A stretch of 64,000 bases of DNA from Pholis gunnellus (GCA_910591455.2 OU342826.1:11265724-11329723); one strand, 5' to 3'. Shown: positions 1 to 14,802, counted from the first letter of the stretch. The notes: generated from the sequence alone by a model not told the origin. Translations and numbers: made by a program.

Positions 1-3000
1 TACTAAAAAAACAACAGTTGAAACCGTGTGACAATATCACTGTGCACGTGCCCATAATACTTAGTGTGTTTAACACACACACACACACACACACCATTCC
101 CTAGCCTCCTTCCCTAACCTGAATCCTCACAGCTAAATGTCTAACCCTGAAGGCTCAAACGCACTGAAAGTGATAATTGCGCCTCATTTGGCGCAGATAC
201 CAACATCACAGAACAAGCAGTACTTTATAATAAGGTCACTATTTAGGCACATTATTTTGTCTATCTTAAATATACCCCATTATCTTTTGACGTTCTAAAT
301 ATAAATGACGGTCCTGGTTCTAAACTATACATTTGATGAGATTAAATTATTGACAAAATGTAGATGACAGCTTAACTAGATGACGCATCACTCTGTTGGA
401 GTTGTTGGGACTACAGAGACAGTTACAGTGGTGTGACAGAGTGAAGCTTCACCTCGTAAACTAGTCCCACAGAGAGCACACACACACCGGACAACAACAA
501 AGTCATACTTTGGTCTTCTCGTTACAAATGGAACTAACATCGAGTAGTGACCTAAACCGAATTCTAACCTGAACCGTAAAAAACCAAATGTGAACCCTTA
601 AACCGGCCTTTGAAGGAGTGAAAGAAGTTCTCCATTGGAAGGTCTAAAGCTCACACTGATCCTCACAAATAATGCTTTTTTTCCACACATACAAAACACA
701 CTTCTAGTTTCTTTTCTTCCTTTTGGTCACTGAGTGAATATTTTTTGGCGCAGGCCAGATTATCTCATTACTAAAACCTCTGAGTTAGCAAGTGTGTCCC
801 TCAATGTGTGGCCTCATTTAGAGGGAAATGCCATGTAAGGTCCTGTATCGCCAGCACGGAGGAGAAAAAACTGTGAAATGGGAACTGTTTGACAGAAAAT
901 CTAAATGACTAATTATAAGGTGTGCTTACAAAGCTTGGTGTCCTTATGTGCCCTCGTTGTGTGAACTTCCTCTGACATTAAGCGCCACGGCTGTTTAGTC
1001 TATCCGAAAGAACACTCAGCACTGCTTGTAATGGTAAAGTTAATACTTCATGGCGTCTTCCGATGATAAAAGTGACCTTTGTACTAGAACGAATTGTTAA
1101 AGTGTCCCGATACTTAGAATATGCTGAATGAAGGCAAGACCAGACCTCTGAGCAGCCTTGATCCATGTATGCTGTATGTGAATCAACTCTGGCTCCTTCT
1201 TGCAAGAATAAATGGCCTGTTTAATGATTTTCCATCGGTCTTGCGTGAATTTTTCTAACACTGGGCATTCTGACAACTTCCCCTACTGTATGTACTTAAG
1301 TATTGGACAAATGCCTCAAAGGGGATCACTGTCTTATTTATGGAGATATATCAGGCAGGAGCCTGCCAGCATGAACCGGGTTTGTGCATCCACTTGACCT
1401 TAGACTGCGGCTCTTCTTGGGTTATGAACATTCGCGACATGCATGACAGATCCGCTCAGGCTCGCTCCCAGAGACATACTGTGCACATACTGAAATGCTC
1501 CTTCATACATGGAGGAGCATACTTTCGGAGCCAACTGCTCACACGAGTGTGCGCGGAGCTTTAGAAGAGTCTCCACTGTCACATGCATTGTGCACCATTA
1601 CCTTCTCTTGATAAGGGTGTTAGGGAACGTGGAGGTGAAGTTTGCCTTTCTTTGTGTTTGCTCTGGGCTTGCCATCTCCTGCACTCATACAGCTTGTTCT
1701 GTTAACATCCCCTGTGTCCGCTACGTTTGTGATTACAGCGGTGGGGGGGGTCCTTTTGATACCTCCACCAGGAGACGACAGACATCTTTAAATCACGTGT
1801 AAGCAAAGTGACATACATCTTTAATTGTCAGGATAGAGTCAATCATAATGTGCTAAATGATTTGGCGACTAACGCTGCACACAAGTCACCTTGTGCTTGT
1901 GGAAACGCATTGATGCAGGTACAGGGTTGTGATAAGGATACTGATGGTGCTTAAAACATCAGGACACTCAATATCACAGGTATTCTAGGGAGTGCTATTC
2001 CAGCACTGAAGCATCCGACTTCCTAACACAGCGTGTTTATATTCGGTTCAGTGTTGTGTACATTGTGTCAGAGCTCACCAACAGCGGTGATCTCTCTCTG
2101 ACCCCCCCCCCCCCCCCCCCGAGGATGTTCTGCGCTGTGAGTCTCAGGCATGAGGTGAGCCTTCTGAAGCACTGGAGACAACGGGGTCGGTCAAAGGAGG
2201 AGGGATTCAGTTAAGACCAGAGAGAGTCACCGTTGCGGCTCTACAAACAAAGCCTGTTTGCAGTATTATGTTTTTAACAAACTGTTTTTAACAAACTGTC
2301 TATTTAAAGTGAATATGAAGAAGCCTCAAAGCCAATGAAAAGCAGGCGCTTACAGAACAAGCCCGGCTGGCTTCTTTTCCAGCAGAGCACAGTGCTTTAG
2401 AAGTTGAAAGTAGTTCATGGAGGGTACACTCCAGCTTTGATTTGTAGCCAACACCTGATTGGGCCTGGCACAATGCCGGTGGTACAGTCCTGACCGGACT
2501 CCTCCTCAGTTTGAATGCGTCAGGGGATTTATGTCCCCCCCCCCCTAAATAGGAGCACATGAAGCAGCGGTTTTGCTGTAACGCCATCAATCTGCCTCGC
2601 TAACCCGACCAGCACTGCGCGAGACTTCTACAGCCTGATCTCACAGAAATACGTGAAATGACCACGACCTCTTACCGGCGCATAGATGGTGGTGTTTTAA
2701 CCCTCGACTGAGTGCACACAAGTTAAACTCAGCCGTGTGAATATGCAACGCTCAGAGCTGGTGACGCAGTAAAAACGGTTCTCCTGGTGGGTGGGCCCAA
2801 TCAGGAGACTGGAGTTATTTCCAGGTTGCGATGTTTAGGACAGTATTTTACAGAGTTTACGTGCTTATCTTAGGCCCCGAGTACGGTGTTTTTCCCCAGA
2901 CCTCACAAAGTGGTTTTGGTGCCTGAACCTAGCGCTGGATGGATTCTGTGGTGGTGGGCCGGTCATTTTTCCACATTACCTGCCAACACCATGTGCTGGG

Positions 3001-4184
3001 CTGTTATGCGGTCATGGTTACGTCCCGTATGCTGGAGCCAATCACCTCGCTGTGGGTTAACGTGCATGTAGCCATCACAGCTAAATGTACGCGGATTAAG
3101 TGAAGTAGAAACTCGGACCAGGAGCATCATCCACTACTAAAGGAAACGTTGTCTTTAAAAAGCACAATTAATCGACACATGTTCCAGATCCCATCGCCTC
3201 CTCTTGTCTCATATGGCAACAGTTCTGATCTCCAGGGCGACTAAAGCAGAGATTCCCTCACAGCTATCAAACCTGTCATCACCTGTTTGTTCTCTGGTGA
3301 ACTCGATGACGCTGTTTGAGGACAGTGTGCAGAGACTGTGTACAGTTCATGACCTTCTGTGGGGGAAATAGCATGCAGCGCTGTAAAGTACCGTCGGAGA
3401 GGATCAGTACCTGGGGCTTTAGTTCTTAATCATGAGCAGGTAGGTATTCATGAATCAAAGTCAAACTCAGCAGCATACATATATTATCTATTTCATTGTT
3501 CACAGGAGACCGTTGCTAGGGTTGCATTGCGCTCCGGTCCCATATTTCAATCTTAACAGAAGATTCTTACTCCAGAGAGTGAAACGGAGGGCAACAGAAT
3601 CATATCTGTGTGCAACTAAAGCTCCCCTACTGTTGCTCATGTTTGATAATAGTCCGGATGGAGATAATAAGTCGAAATAGAGCACGAGCTCTCACTGTTT
3701 CTGTACTTATGTACATGTGTGTGTGTTGCCAGGGGCAAGGCAGCAGCTGTGTTTAATAGTGACCACCCCACCAAGGCCACGGCTGGACCGAAGCCACAGA
3801 TACAGAAATCTGCTGATGGGGAATCGGGGGGGGGGGGGGGTTCTGGTCCGGCCTGGGTGAGTCTGGTTTAGACTGAGCACGCTCAAGATCTCAGACCCAG
3901 AGCAGCTCTGTGGCGGTGTGAGAGCATTGGGTTGGCCTGACTTGGCCTCCACTGGCTCTCTGAATAGCAGACCTTCAATGCATTCCACCGACTGAATAAC
4001 CACATTCAGCTACGATGTGCAAAACCTCTCTCTTCCAGAGGTGTGACATTAATGCTCTTTTCAAGGTAAAAGTTCACGGTCAAGAGCTTTTTGTCTGCTT
4101 TGTGTGAAAAGACTTTATCTTGCTTGTATTTCACTGACCTATCGCTCGCCGTTTGTTCGCCGTTTCAACTGTTTACAAGCAGCA

Positions 4185-4186
<2 letters not shown>

Positions 4187-4215
<29 letters not shown>

Positions 4216-4216
4216 A
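4187..4216. repeat. (GT)n microsatellite
   Basis: About 14 GT units. Confidence 0.98.
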
Positions 4217-5917
4217 GAGGGAGACGAGGACAACAGAAGGAAGGAAGGCCCGGGTGAGAAACAGAGTGCTTGTAGCAGGTTGCAGCGCTACACTTATGTT
4301 GTTTTCTTTGTCTGGTTGTTGTTCTTCCTCTGGATATGGAGGTGAACAGGTTCTCCATTCAGACAAAGACGAAGCAACAAAGCTCAGAGTACGAATGCTC
4401 AATGACAAACGAGTGAGTTTGTAATTAATGCTGGAGTAAATTGCTCAGTTGTTATTCTATTACTTCTAATTCCTGGTTGAAGCACTGGGTTTCGTCTGGA
4501 ATCACATCAGAATAGCTCGTTAGAGTTGAGAGGAGACGACTTGCTGACCTCTACGTATAGGAACATCCAGGCTGGTAAAATAAAAGATAAGCATGGCAAC
4601 ACGTACATCATGTGTTTATTAACCTGGAACCATAATGTTTTTACATATGATACTAGCTGTGGCTCTCGGGCAGACTTGTAATATTACAGTAAACAGATCG
4701 TTGGTGCCACAGATGTGGTTCCCTTAAACCAGAATACGGCATATTTTAAAAGTATTTACGAGTATTTCTTCCTCCCGATGAACGAGGAGAGGATGTGAAT
4801 GTCTCTGAGCCGCTTACTAACCCTTCTGTCACTCCTTCAGACATGTGGCGAACACAAACGTAGCCGATGTACGTCTGCTCGCCTTTGGCAGGCTGAGGAA
4901 CCATCCGTCTGTCCTCTGGTGCCTTCTGTGACGGTTTCATTCTGTTTTGCACTACATAAACGTGAGCCAATCGCGTACAGATATCGTCACTGACGGACCT
5001 TCAGGTCAGACGGCTACGCGGGTGTAAAGAAACGCTGAACGCTGCTGTCGCGATGCAAGTGAATGAGCTTTGAAGGCCTCACCTTCATGGTTCTCTCCAA
5101 GCGACGTCTGCAGCGCCTTCCCCCCAGCGAAGAGTTCTCGTCGTGTTGAGAATCCTTCTCTTCTGTGGTGTGCCTTGATGGAAGAAGAAGAAAAAATAAA
5201 GAGGAAGTGAGAGTATGAGTGTTGGGGGGGGTGAAAATACAGAGAGAAAGAGCAAGAACGTGGAGGAAAAGAAAAGTCTTTACTCAGGAGAGAGGTGTTT
5301 GTATCTATGGGGGAATACATAAAGTTGGTTGAGCGTGAGAAAGGAGCTCGCAGTGAACGCAGCACACACTGGGAAAGCTGAGACAGACCTCGGGGCTCTC
5401 GGAAAAGCTCAGAAATCAACGGAGGGTGGATAATCTACACACCAAGACTATTGTGGGAAAAGTGCCTTTGCTCCCTGTGTGTTGAAGTGATAGACTGGGC
5501 AGTTCTCTATGGTCCATTTGGGGGGGAAAGAAAATGAACTTCGGTGCAGGTGGGCCAAAGCAAATTACAAAGACATCAGGCCCTCCACAACGTATAGCCG
5601 GGTAACTGTACACTAAGGGGGAGAGTGCACAAAACCCACATACATGCACTAATGCACATGTAAACACAGACACAACGAATAGCAGAATAGAAGCAGTGAT
5701 TAAAGAGATCAAAAGCACACATTTAAAGCAGGAATGCACACACACACACACACACAGACACACAAATATGCATAGAAGCGGAAGTGGTGTATTGATTTGA
5801 CTAATTTCAATGTGCTGAGTCGCTATGAAACACCTGCCCCAGACACAAGCGCAGCTGTTTGTCTTGGCAAAAACATCGCAACCCCGCAACCCCCCATGAC
5901 CCCAATCCATCATCCAC

Positions 5918-5920
<3 letters not shown>

Positions 5921-5957
<37 letters not shown>
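5921..5957. repeat. (AC)n microsatellite
   Basis: About 18 AC units. A shorter CA tract lies nearby at 5736-5756. Confidence 0.99.
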
Positions 5958-5958
<1 letters not shown>

Positions 5959-6287
5959 CCAGTGGACCCTTTTAGTGACCTGTCAGATGAGCGGGGGGAG
6001 GGACAGTGTGAGTCCCTGCAGGGGTCAGGTCCTCACCTTCATGACTTTACTCTGAAACTGTACTCTGAAAAAGCACATGAATACATACACACATACTGTA
6101 TTGTGCAGAAGTATAAAGGGCACATACGGTATGAATATTTACATACACATAAATACATGCATAGTGACACGGGCAACTCATTTATCTTTCATCGTGTTGT
6201 TCGGAGAAGGTGTCCAAGTGACCTGCTGTCACGGCGGCTCTGGGTGACGACGAAGGGGCGTTTCTTCACGTCACGCTCCAAGGCACC

Positions 6288-6288
<1 letters not shown>

Positions 6289-6327
<39 letters not shown>
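6289..6327. repeat. (AC)n microsatellite
   Basis: About 19 AC units. Confidence 0.99.
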
Positions 6328-6329
<2 letters not shown>

Positions 6330-9303
6330 GTAGCATTGCGTGCTCATTTATCTGGGAGAAACATACTAACTACGTATTTAATGTCACATTCATGGACACA
6401 CAACATCCACGTGGACATGCTGTCTAGACGCTACACTAATTTGATGCACTTTGGTTTCCAGCGATGGACGGCAGCCATTAGTCCACGAGGAGCAGCTCTA
6501 GATTTCAGCGCCGTGTGCTGCATGAATATGTTATTTATTTATTATTTGTAGCGTTTTTAATGTGTTACTATTAGTATTTATCAGTTATTACTCTTGAGCT
6601 CGTACTTTGGTACATTTCCTGTACCAATTTTAAGAGACAAAGTTTTTGAAACTATGGAAGAAAACGCAGGTTTGCTGTCTTGCTTTAGTCTTTACTAACT
6701 CTCTATATCTAACCATCGTCATCTAACAACATTAGACTCTGCTGCGTACGTGACAAATGGCTTACTATCTGTGACAACAATTAGTTTAAACAAAGAAACT
6801 GTCTCCGGCTCATTTACCCACAAACAGCGATGCTGTTAGGCGAAGAAAATGATATACGACGATGACAATGGGCCACACTGATGCGGCTGGATACTGGTGG
6901 GTGTGATGTTTTGCATTCATATGCATGTGTGAAAGCTGATTCCTGTCCTATCTGACAACTGTGTACTGCAACCCATTATTACTTGAAAAATGACCAAAAA
7001 AAATATGACAAAACACCCTCGTCTGGATGTGTGTGTGTGTGTGTGCGTGTGTGAACTAGCATAACGGAGGAGATATTTTATCCAGGCTCACAGGGCAAGG
7101 CACTGGCTCACAGGGAAGAACAAGATAGATTCTCAGCCACAGAGCATCTATCTCTATTACTTGCAGCAACGCCAGGCATCTAAATTCCACTGATGACAGC
7201 CCAGGGATTTCATACCATCCGCGTGATCCTCCCATATCAAACGTTAAACGCCCTCCTTGCTCAAAAGTTGGTTGTTTTTTCACCAGAATGAACTGAAATG
7301 AGAGGACGGTCTTCCAAACGGCTCTTTAGAAATTGCAGACGAGGCGGCCTTATTTACTCCTAAATTTGGCAGCGATGCGTGTTCAAGGCTCTTGACACCC
7401 CTCCCACTTGTGCTCGGCACTCACAATGACCAAACACCTGAGCACCTCAAACTGAAAGCCTAAAAAAACAAAAAAAACAATCCAGCACATAACAAGAGAG
7501 AGGCTTTGAACTAGGCCGAGCTAAATCCCACTGAAGCCACCCGCTCCCGTTACATCTGCCAGGGTGACCTTTAGAAGGACTAAAACTACAGCTCTGTGTT
7601 TGGAACACCGACCGATGTCAGATCACGTACTCTTACAACAGTTGCAGAGTGTAGTGTCCGACATAAATATGAGCGCGCTCGCCCGCACGCAACTCGCCGC
7701 AATATCATTCTCCATCATATTTCATTTTGGGTAATTACACATTGCCCTTGGCCTACTAAAAGCTCATTATGTAATGCAACACTAAGGCTCCCAGGTGTGT
7801 GTGTTAACCGCCTTCCTGCTTTAGTCAGGAGGCATGCTGAACACAGCAAACAGAGTTCATCACGGTCATGTACCTTTAAGAGAAAACATTGCATTCATAA
7901 ACTCACTTCACACACGCTTATATTCATCAGACGTAACTTTGATATTGTTTCTATCAGTATTGGTAATTATATCCAGGAGGCAAACTGCCCGCCCACTGTC
8001 ATAAGAGGGCATCTTAAGACAGCCTAATGAGTTGTGGCAGTCTGTGAAGAAACCAGTCTCACCCCCACAAACAGAATTTAACTCGCACTGGCTGCAGCAT
8101 TGTCCAATGCTGGTCTAAATACTGGGTGTTGTAAATCGCTTTAAAAGCCAACACCACTGTTTGATCCCAGAGGCTTGCATATGAGCTGTGACAACTCTTC
8201 CTCGTACTAATAATAGTACTGACACCGACCGGGCCCGTAAAGGTCACTGATCCCCGCATGGGAGGAAACAATGAAGAAACAGAAAACATGGGAAAAGAAG
8301 TCATTGTCCTTGAGAGATAAACAGCACTACCTGTTCTAATCATTGTGCCAGATGGTGTTTCGACGCCCAGGATGCCCGTGCCAACAAGGTGCAGAGTCGG
8401 TAGGCAGCGGTGGAAGTTGCTCTGTACCTCCAGCAGGCATGCGGGTGACCTCTGACCCCCTGGCGTCTGCCGACCCCTCTCCCAATGGACAGGCTGCTAA
8501 CTGGCAGTCGTGTTGCCAAGAAGAAAACGGTATCCTGCATGACAAGGCTGTGACGGAGAGACGGGTTAAGATAAGGACACGCATGACTAAGATGTTAAGT
8601 CACAACACTGCTCTGAATGGCATAATGTGGTATACTTGATGTAAAATAGCTGCAGGTGGATCCTAGAGATGAAGTGGATGAGAGAAAAAGCTCGGGTGGA
8701 ATATATGTGAAAGGAATAAACACATATATGCTGTAGGAGAGTAAGTGGGTGTTATGTATGTATGCGATAAGGATTGAGAAAATACTGTCTGAGTGCTAAA
8801 TTAATTCAAGGTCACATCCCGTGGATTTGTAAAGGAGGATAACTGCACTCAGTCTACAGGGAGGCTTGGTCAACAATAGCAGTGATGGTGGGCAGATGTG
8901 AAATACATGAACGGAATGGGAAAATGAAATGGGAAAAAGCAACTAAAGGCTAAGCTAAAACATGTTAAAGGTCAGAGACTCGCCAATTTGTGAGGGAGCG
9001 GCGGTGAATGGAGCTGCATCGCAACCGACACAATTACACCAAAATAGAGTTTTGTGCACGGAGCGAATGAATATTTACAAAAAGGCTGCAAACCAATGCA
9101 GCTTTCACCATACATGTAGGTTTTGACTTGGTTTACAGTGTTTCAGATATCCAGGACTAGGACACAAGTGGCAGAAACGGCATGAAAACACGAGATGAAG
9201 ACGTCGGACATCTATTTCAACATCGCGCTCCTGCAGAGTTGAGAAGGTGGGCTGCCACACGGCGTGTGTTCATGGCTTGGTTTGTGTGAAGACGGCTGCT
9301 CAC

Positions 9304-9393
9304 CTCAAGCTGGTCTCTGAACCTGCGAAAAGGAGGCATCAACCACAACAGACATGTTGGTTTGGTCCAGGACGGAGCCTTTGGAAGAAACAC
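9304..9393 (-). CDS. Weak exon candidate, minus strand
   Basis: A very long pyrimidine tract (9394-9440) ends in CCATCAG, followed by 90 bases open in phase 0 and a GAG|GTGAGC donor. The phase-0 peptide begins VFLPKAPSWTKPTCLLWLMP. A second frame begins VSSKGSVLDQTNMSVVVDAS and stops at the very end, so it could instead be a terminal exon. The phase-0 reading is compatible with the exon at 19496-19639. Splice signals are good but the coding character is uncertain. Confidence 0.22.
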
Positions 9394-12300
9394 CTGATGG
9401 AAACACGAGCGAACGAGAGACAGACGGAGAGAGAGAGAGAGAAAAGAAGTGGGAGCAGAGAGACCGATAAAGAAATAATGAGAACGTTGCATTGACAGAG
9501 ACACACACACAAAAATAAATAGAGAGTGAAGGAGAAGGAGCAGCACAAAAAAAGTCAAGCTGTCTTTCAAACAGAGGAGCACCTCAGCATTTTTAGAGCC
9601 AGGTCTCCAGCTGTCACCGCATTGTAAAGTGCACAAAAACAAAAAGGCAGGGCTGTCACAGTGGCAGAGCGCCGTCCATACAGGCTGAGGGATAAAGGTC
9701 AGAAAATGATCCGTCATTGGCATAATTGCATCCGCCGGAGTCGTGTATCGGCGGCCCCCGCCGCTGCTTAGATTGCTTTTCACACTTCATTCTTCCCCTG
9801 ATGGAAAGGTAATCCTGGAGACAAATGTTTATAGTCGCGGCTCCCAGTGGAAATGGGAAGCTGAGAGAGGGAGCGATGCACGGGGATTAGGGGATGTCAA
9901 GGTGACACCAGGTAGTATAGAGCGGGCGCGGGACCTCAGCGAGTTAATACACTTCCTGAAAGAAACCAATTCTTGACTGAGCTTACAGTAACTCATGCAG
10001 TTAAACACAACACACTGTAATGGCAATGTAGTTGATGACCTTTGGCCCCCCGAATGTTTTCTTCACAGACCCGGAGTGCCTGTGTCAGCATTGCTGAAGG
10101 ACTTCTTCATGTGTTCTGTTCAACCTGGGGGGGGGGGCCTTTAAGTAGAGGCTTGAACTGTTTCTCCCCCCCCCCCAGTAGCTTTGTAGCTTTGTCAGCA
10201 GCTTCTCCGTGCAATAACAGTGAGCATTTCTTTACTGTATACTGTCAATGTGCAAAAAACACAGGAGCTCAGAATGCCCAGCAGCTCCACAGTGTCCTGT
10301 ATGAACCTTTATGTTATTGTTACAACACAAAAGAAACACCACCTTTCTAAGGCCAACACCAGGTAAGGATGTTCTGTAAAGCAGGACATTGTCCCAGCCC
10401 TCAAGGGGATCCAGAAGCACCTAGTTTACTCTGACAACTGGTTTGTGATCATATTAATAATTATACATTTGTTTGGGAATATGCACGAGTAAAGAACTAC
10501 TGAAACGATAAGGCTTGTCCAGGGTGAGCATCCTGGTGTCTCCCACCACACAGCTCAAAGGGGACCACCAGGGTGTCATTTGCATGGCATAAGAAGGTTC
10601 AATCAATATTTGCGAACATGAGCTTCTCTCTCAAAGCAGGAAGTAAGGGAAGTGAGTCTCTAAGTTGTGATGTCATGAAGAATGGAGTCTGCAGCTGCTC
10701 CTTAGACAGTGGATGCCTTTTATACATGTCTCAACATACCCGGTTGCGTCACGGTGTCCTCTCCTCTCCTGCTCACTGGTTCCCATTAACTAGCATCCTC
10801 CTGACAAGTCTGGAATTCCGGGCCGTTCATCCTCATCACAGCTTCCCTTCCCCTCCTCTGAGCCCGCTGTCGTCATGTGACTTCTTCTTCTTCCCTTTTA
10901 GCACCTCGTCGGTCGTGCGGGCATTCCCTCTGTGGTCTGTTTGCACTGCGGAGACTATAATCGGCATTATTGTTGAACTCTTTTTCCATTGTCCACCTCC
11001 ACGGTGGTCCTCTGGTCCGTCTCGCTGTGCTGCTCGCTCCCTTTCTGCCTCCTTGTTTCCTTTTCTTTCATGTCATTCCACAGCTAGAGTCAAAATACGT
11101 ACAGTAATTACGGCTTCTTGGACCTCGATGCAAAAGAAAAGAAAAGCGATAAAACACCAGCATAGAGCACACAAGTACAAAAGGAAATCAAATAGCTACA
11201 AACTACATGTAAATCTAAATCTGCCTTCTGCATTCATGTTCAATAAAATGATCGCTGGCACAAAGCAAATGTAATATAATGAAGCGCTGCTGTGTTCGTT
11301 GTACTGGATGGTATTTGGAGCAGGCAGGGTACATGAGTCTGTTAGCCATAGGGGCCCCTACAGCTGGTTTCAGCCCCAGGGCCCCCTATTAGATGACTAT
11401 ATTAACCAATCTTAATGAATTTAGTAAATGCATGTGTGAAATAAAAGGAAATAAAACAAATTCCAACCACACACGCTGTTGACTTGTAGTGGATGCGACA
11501 CTAAAGCACCAGCCCAACTCGGAGCGAGTGCAACTTAATCAAGCGCCGCTGTGTTTACTCTGCTCAGCAGCGTCACATGACTCACTTTAGATAACTGAAG
11601 ACTCGTTCATCTGCAGAAGTAGAGAGATGATAAACACGCCATGTGATGCTATCGAATATATACATAAAGGCAGAGACACATTTATGCGGCACAGACATTA
11701 AGGGTTGGAGGTATGAAGGATGCGCTTTTACATTCATCTGAACTGGAGGAAATGGTATTAGGGAAATGTGCAGGAGAGATGGAACAAGGCGAGGGGGGGT
11801 GGGGGGGGGGGTCCACATGTGCGACTCCGTCTCTAACTGCAGATGAAAGGAAGTCGTTTGAAGTTGATGTGGTGCTATTTCTCCAATGACTCAGATTAAA
11901 CACTGATGCCTGTGCCGAGCAGCACATTCATCACTTCGGTGATACTTTTAGTGGCCGTTCTCCTGCTCAGGCGGAAATTAACAGCACTCTGGTGCCCAGT
12001 GTGTGTGTGTGTGTGTGTGCAAAACCTGCTCGTGCATATACACACACACACACGCACACACACATAAATGCCCCAATTCTGCTCGCATACAAAGACATGC
12101 AGGTGTTTTGGTATTTAAAGGCGATGCTTTTCATTGCGTCTTCTCTTTCTGACTCATGGGACGTAAACTAATGTGTTTTTTAACAACCTGTGAACTCTTT
12201 TAACTCATCAGACTCGTTCACCGGATGAGTTTCAGACTCTTAAATTAGGCCATTAAAGCATTATGATGAATCATTCATTTACCGGGTTGATTATAATTTA

Positions 12301-14651
12301 AATGACAGATTATGCTTATGAAAAATGTTAACCGCGCCTGAATCTTCATCGGAGGTCTAAACAGTGACTGTGTGTGGAAGGAGGCTGTGTTAAATACGTT
12401 AAAAACAAAGCTACAGTTCAGAGACTGTTGATTGGTCGTATTCTGACCGTTGTACATCATTGGGCCTCATGCAGGAACATCTTCTCATGTTTTCTCTCAA
12501 TAACATAAGTCAACTCCAGATGCACCAAAACTTCTTAACCATCCAAATCCGCTCTGACCCAGGTGTGCTGATTGATGAATCCGATTGATCATAAATTGGA
12601 GATGTATGTCCGATAGTCTATGATTAGCATAGGCCACGCCCCCTAAACTAAATGAGGGTGAGTGCTGTGTGCAAATGGTCTGGCACACGGCAAAGAATTG
12701 CAGAGATGACACCTAAAAAGGCTGCAAGAAGAAGAAGAAGAAGTTGTGAACTGGAGGGACTGGTAAATAAACGCACTAAGTGAACACACTATAGTCCAGA
12801 GCGTCAGTACTGGTGTTACAGGAAAATCAAAAAGCATCAAATAGCAGTATACAAGCCATTCATTCATTCATTCATTCAAGGGTTTTTACAATCTTAATTG
12901 AAATCAATGGACCAATAGTATTTACTTAGCCCATGAACTGAATAATCTAATCATTCTAATTACTCTGAACCATCAAAAAGGCATGAAAAATACATTTAAT
13001 TTAGATTATGATCCTCAAACTTTCCCTTGCGTTGAACTAACAATTTGGGAGAAAACAAGATCTTTTGTCCCGTCTTGGTAAGAGTGCTGCTAAACCCGAG
13101 AAGAGCAAGAATAAGAAAACATTGTCGAAATCCCAGAAATCAACGGATTCCAACAAAGTCAGAACGTTGTTGATACGAACAAAAATAAGAGGAAATGACA
13201 TCGCTTCCTGCGTGAAGCCATTGCATGTTTAAATGCTCCAAATGAACCCGTACTGTGGTTGTGTTTGCCGATAACGCCGTCCGTCCGACGCTCTCGTGTC
13301 TGAAGTGGAGGTAAACACTGCACCGATGATGCGTTGGTATGAGCTCGGGGTTTTCATTATTCATGTATAGTATGTGTGTGCGCTATAAATCCACCCTTGC
13401 ATTCAGAACATGCGGTGCTTAGCAGAGAAGTTGGCTATGCAGGTCTGAATCAGTGTAATTTGATCAGTGCGGCCCTAACCTCATGGGATAAATACCCAAT
13501 AAAAGACATTTTGGCGTCTGGATAAGCGTAAATCCATCCAATTTGGGGCCTAATTAAGTGGGACTTACATAGCACACTGGGCCAGCCGGTTATAAGGGAC
13601 AGAAAAAATGACCGGAGGCATCAGCGTCTCTGCTGTCTCCGGAGAGCACTAGATCCAATAAGGATGGAAATGAAAGAGGGGTCACCGTGGCTTACTTTAG
13701 TACGGAAGCACATCATCATAATACACTGACGCACACACACACACACAGCGAGCACGTTACGAGCGCCAGCACAAAGACAGACACGATGCCACGCGGCAAA
13801 GGAAAGAGGCTTTTGGACAGATCTCGGAGAGAGTCAAAGCTGCAACGTTCTGACGTTCCTACTGACGAGGCATCCCAGCAGCTGGCCGACCCTTGACCCC
13901 CAGCAGAGGCTCAAATAATGATTTCCTCTTTTGACACTTAAAACCCAGAGACAAATATAACTCCAAATTGAGAAACAGATCATCCCTCTTATTTTTATAT
14001 CACCCTTCATTATGCCATCATAAGCTACAGCAGCCATTAAACTGAGTTTAATATAATACTTCCCACAGGCATAAAGCACAGTGTGTGTCGCTTCCGCTAT
14101 AAACAGCCACAGTAACACACAAACATAGACTCCCATGATAGGCGCTATCTTATGATCATAAAAGTGTTTTTTTGCGGGGGGGGGGGGGGGTTTGGCCGCT
14201 CCTATATGGACAAAGACATACACGAGTCACGTCAGGCCGCAGAACAAATTAGTCTCTGTCAGCATCCCTTCAGATTTCTTCCTGCGCATTTCACGGCCAG
14301 AGCAAGAATATAAAGACCTCCTGCGATAGAGAGACAGAGAGCCATATCAGGAGGTCATCTGTGCTTCAAAAGGGAGATATATTAAATTCATTCATCTCAG
14401 TCAGTGGAAGTGCCAGCGCTGTGGCTTCCATGTGATGAGGGATAGAGAGATCTCCCGCTCTCATTCGGGCCTGCCTGGCTCACCGCCTTCTGAGAGCATT
14501 GTCTGGGAAAATATCCCCTGTAATAGAGCCAATGATTAAATAAAGACACAGAGAGAGGGGGTGTGCGCATGACTGTATTTCTGCGAGTGTCTTGCTTGGA
14601 TGCACATGCAAAGAACACAGCGAACAGGCGGGGCTTTGGAAAGTGGACTAA

Positions 14652-14703
14652 GAGGAGGAGGAGGGGGAGGAGGAGGAGGAGGAGGAGGAGGAGGAGGAGG
14701 AGG
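14652..14703. repeat. (GGA)n trinucleotide repeat
   Basis: About 16 GGA/GAG units in a longer purine-only region; a 21-base G run follows at 14782. Confidence 0.97.
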
Positions 14704-14781
14704 GTGATGAAAAGGGTTTAAAACGAAAGGGACAGGGACGGAGACAACAACAGAGAGAGGCCACCAGGAGGACAGAGAGGA

Positions 14782-14802
14782 GGGGGGGGGGGGGGGGGGG
14801 GG
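14782..14802. repeat. Poly-G run of 21
   Basis: Uninterrupted G. Comparable runs occur at 2102-2120 (C), 3826-3840, 14176-14190, 15145-15163, 18384-18397, 21357-21374, 22116-22135, 53998-54013 (C) and 62653-62667. Confidence 0.97.

Larger units (their letters stand above)
1..9303. other. Region without a secure gene
   Basis: Microsatellites at 73-94, 4187-4216, 5736-5756, 5921-5957 and 6289-6327, and G/C runs at 2102-2120 and 3826-3840. At 4840-4925 both strands show weak exon-like signals; I do not call a gene. The rest looks non-coding, perhaps intron of the unidentified minus-strand gene. Confidence 0.5.

Noticed and set aside
10573..11274. 233-codon open frame on the plus strand
   Set aside because: No domain, low-complexity Ser/Phe/Pro from pyrimidine-rich DNA, no splice context; long frames occur by chance here.
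13784..13896. Short plus-strand frame MPRGKGKRLLDRSRRESKLQ
   Set aside because: Basic and superficially histone-like, but with no family match, promoter or conservation evidence.
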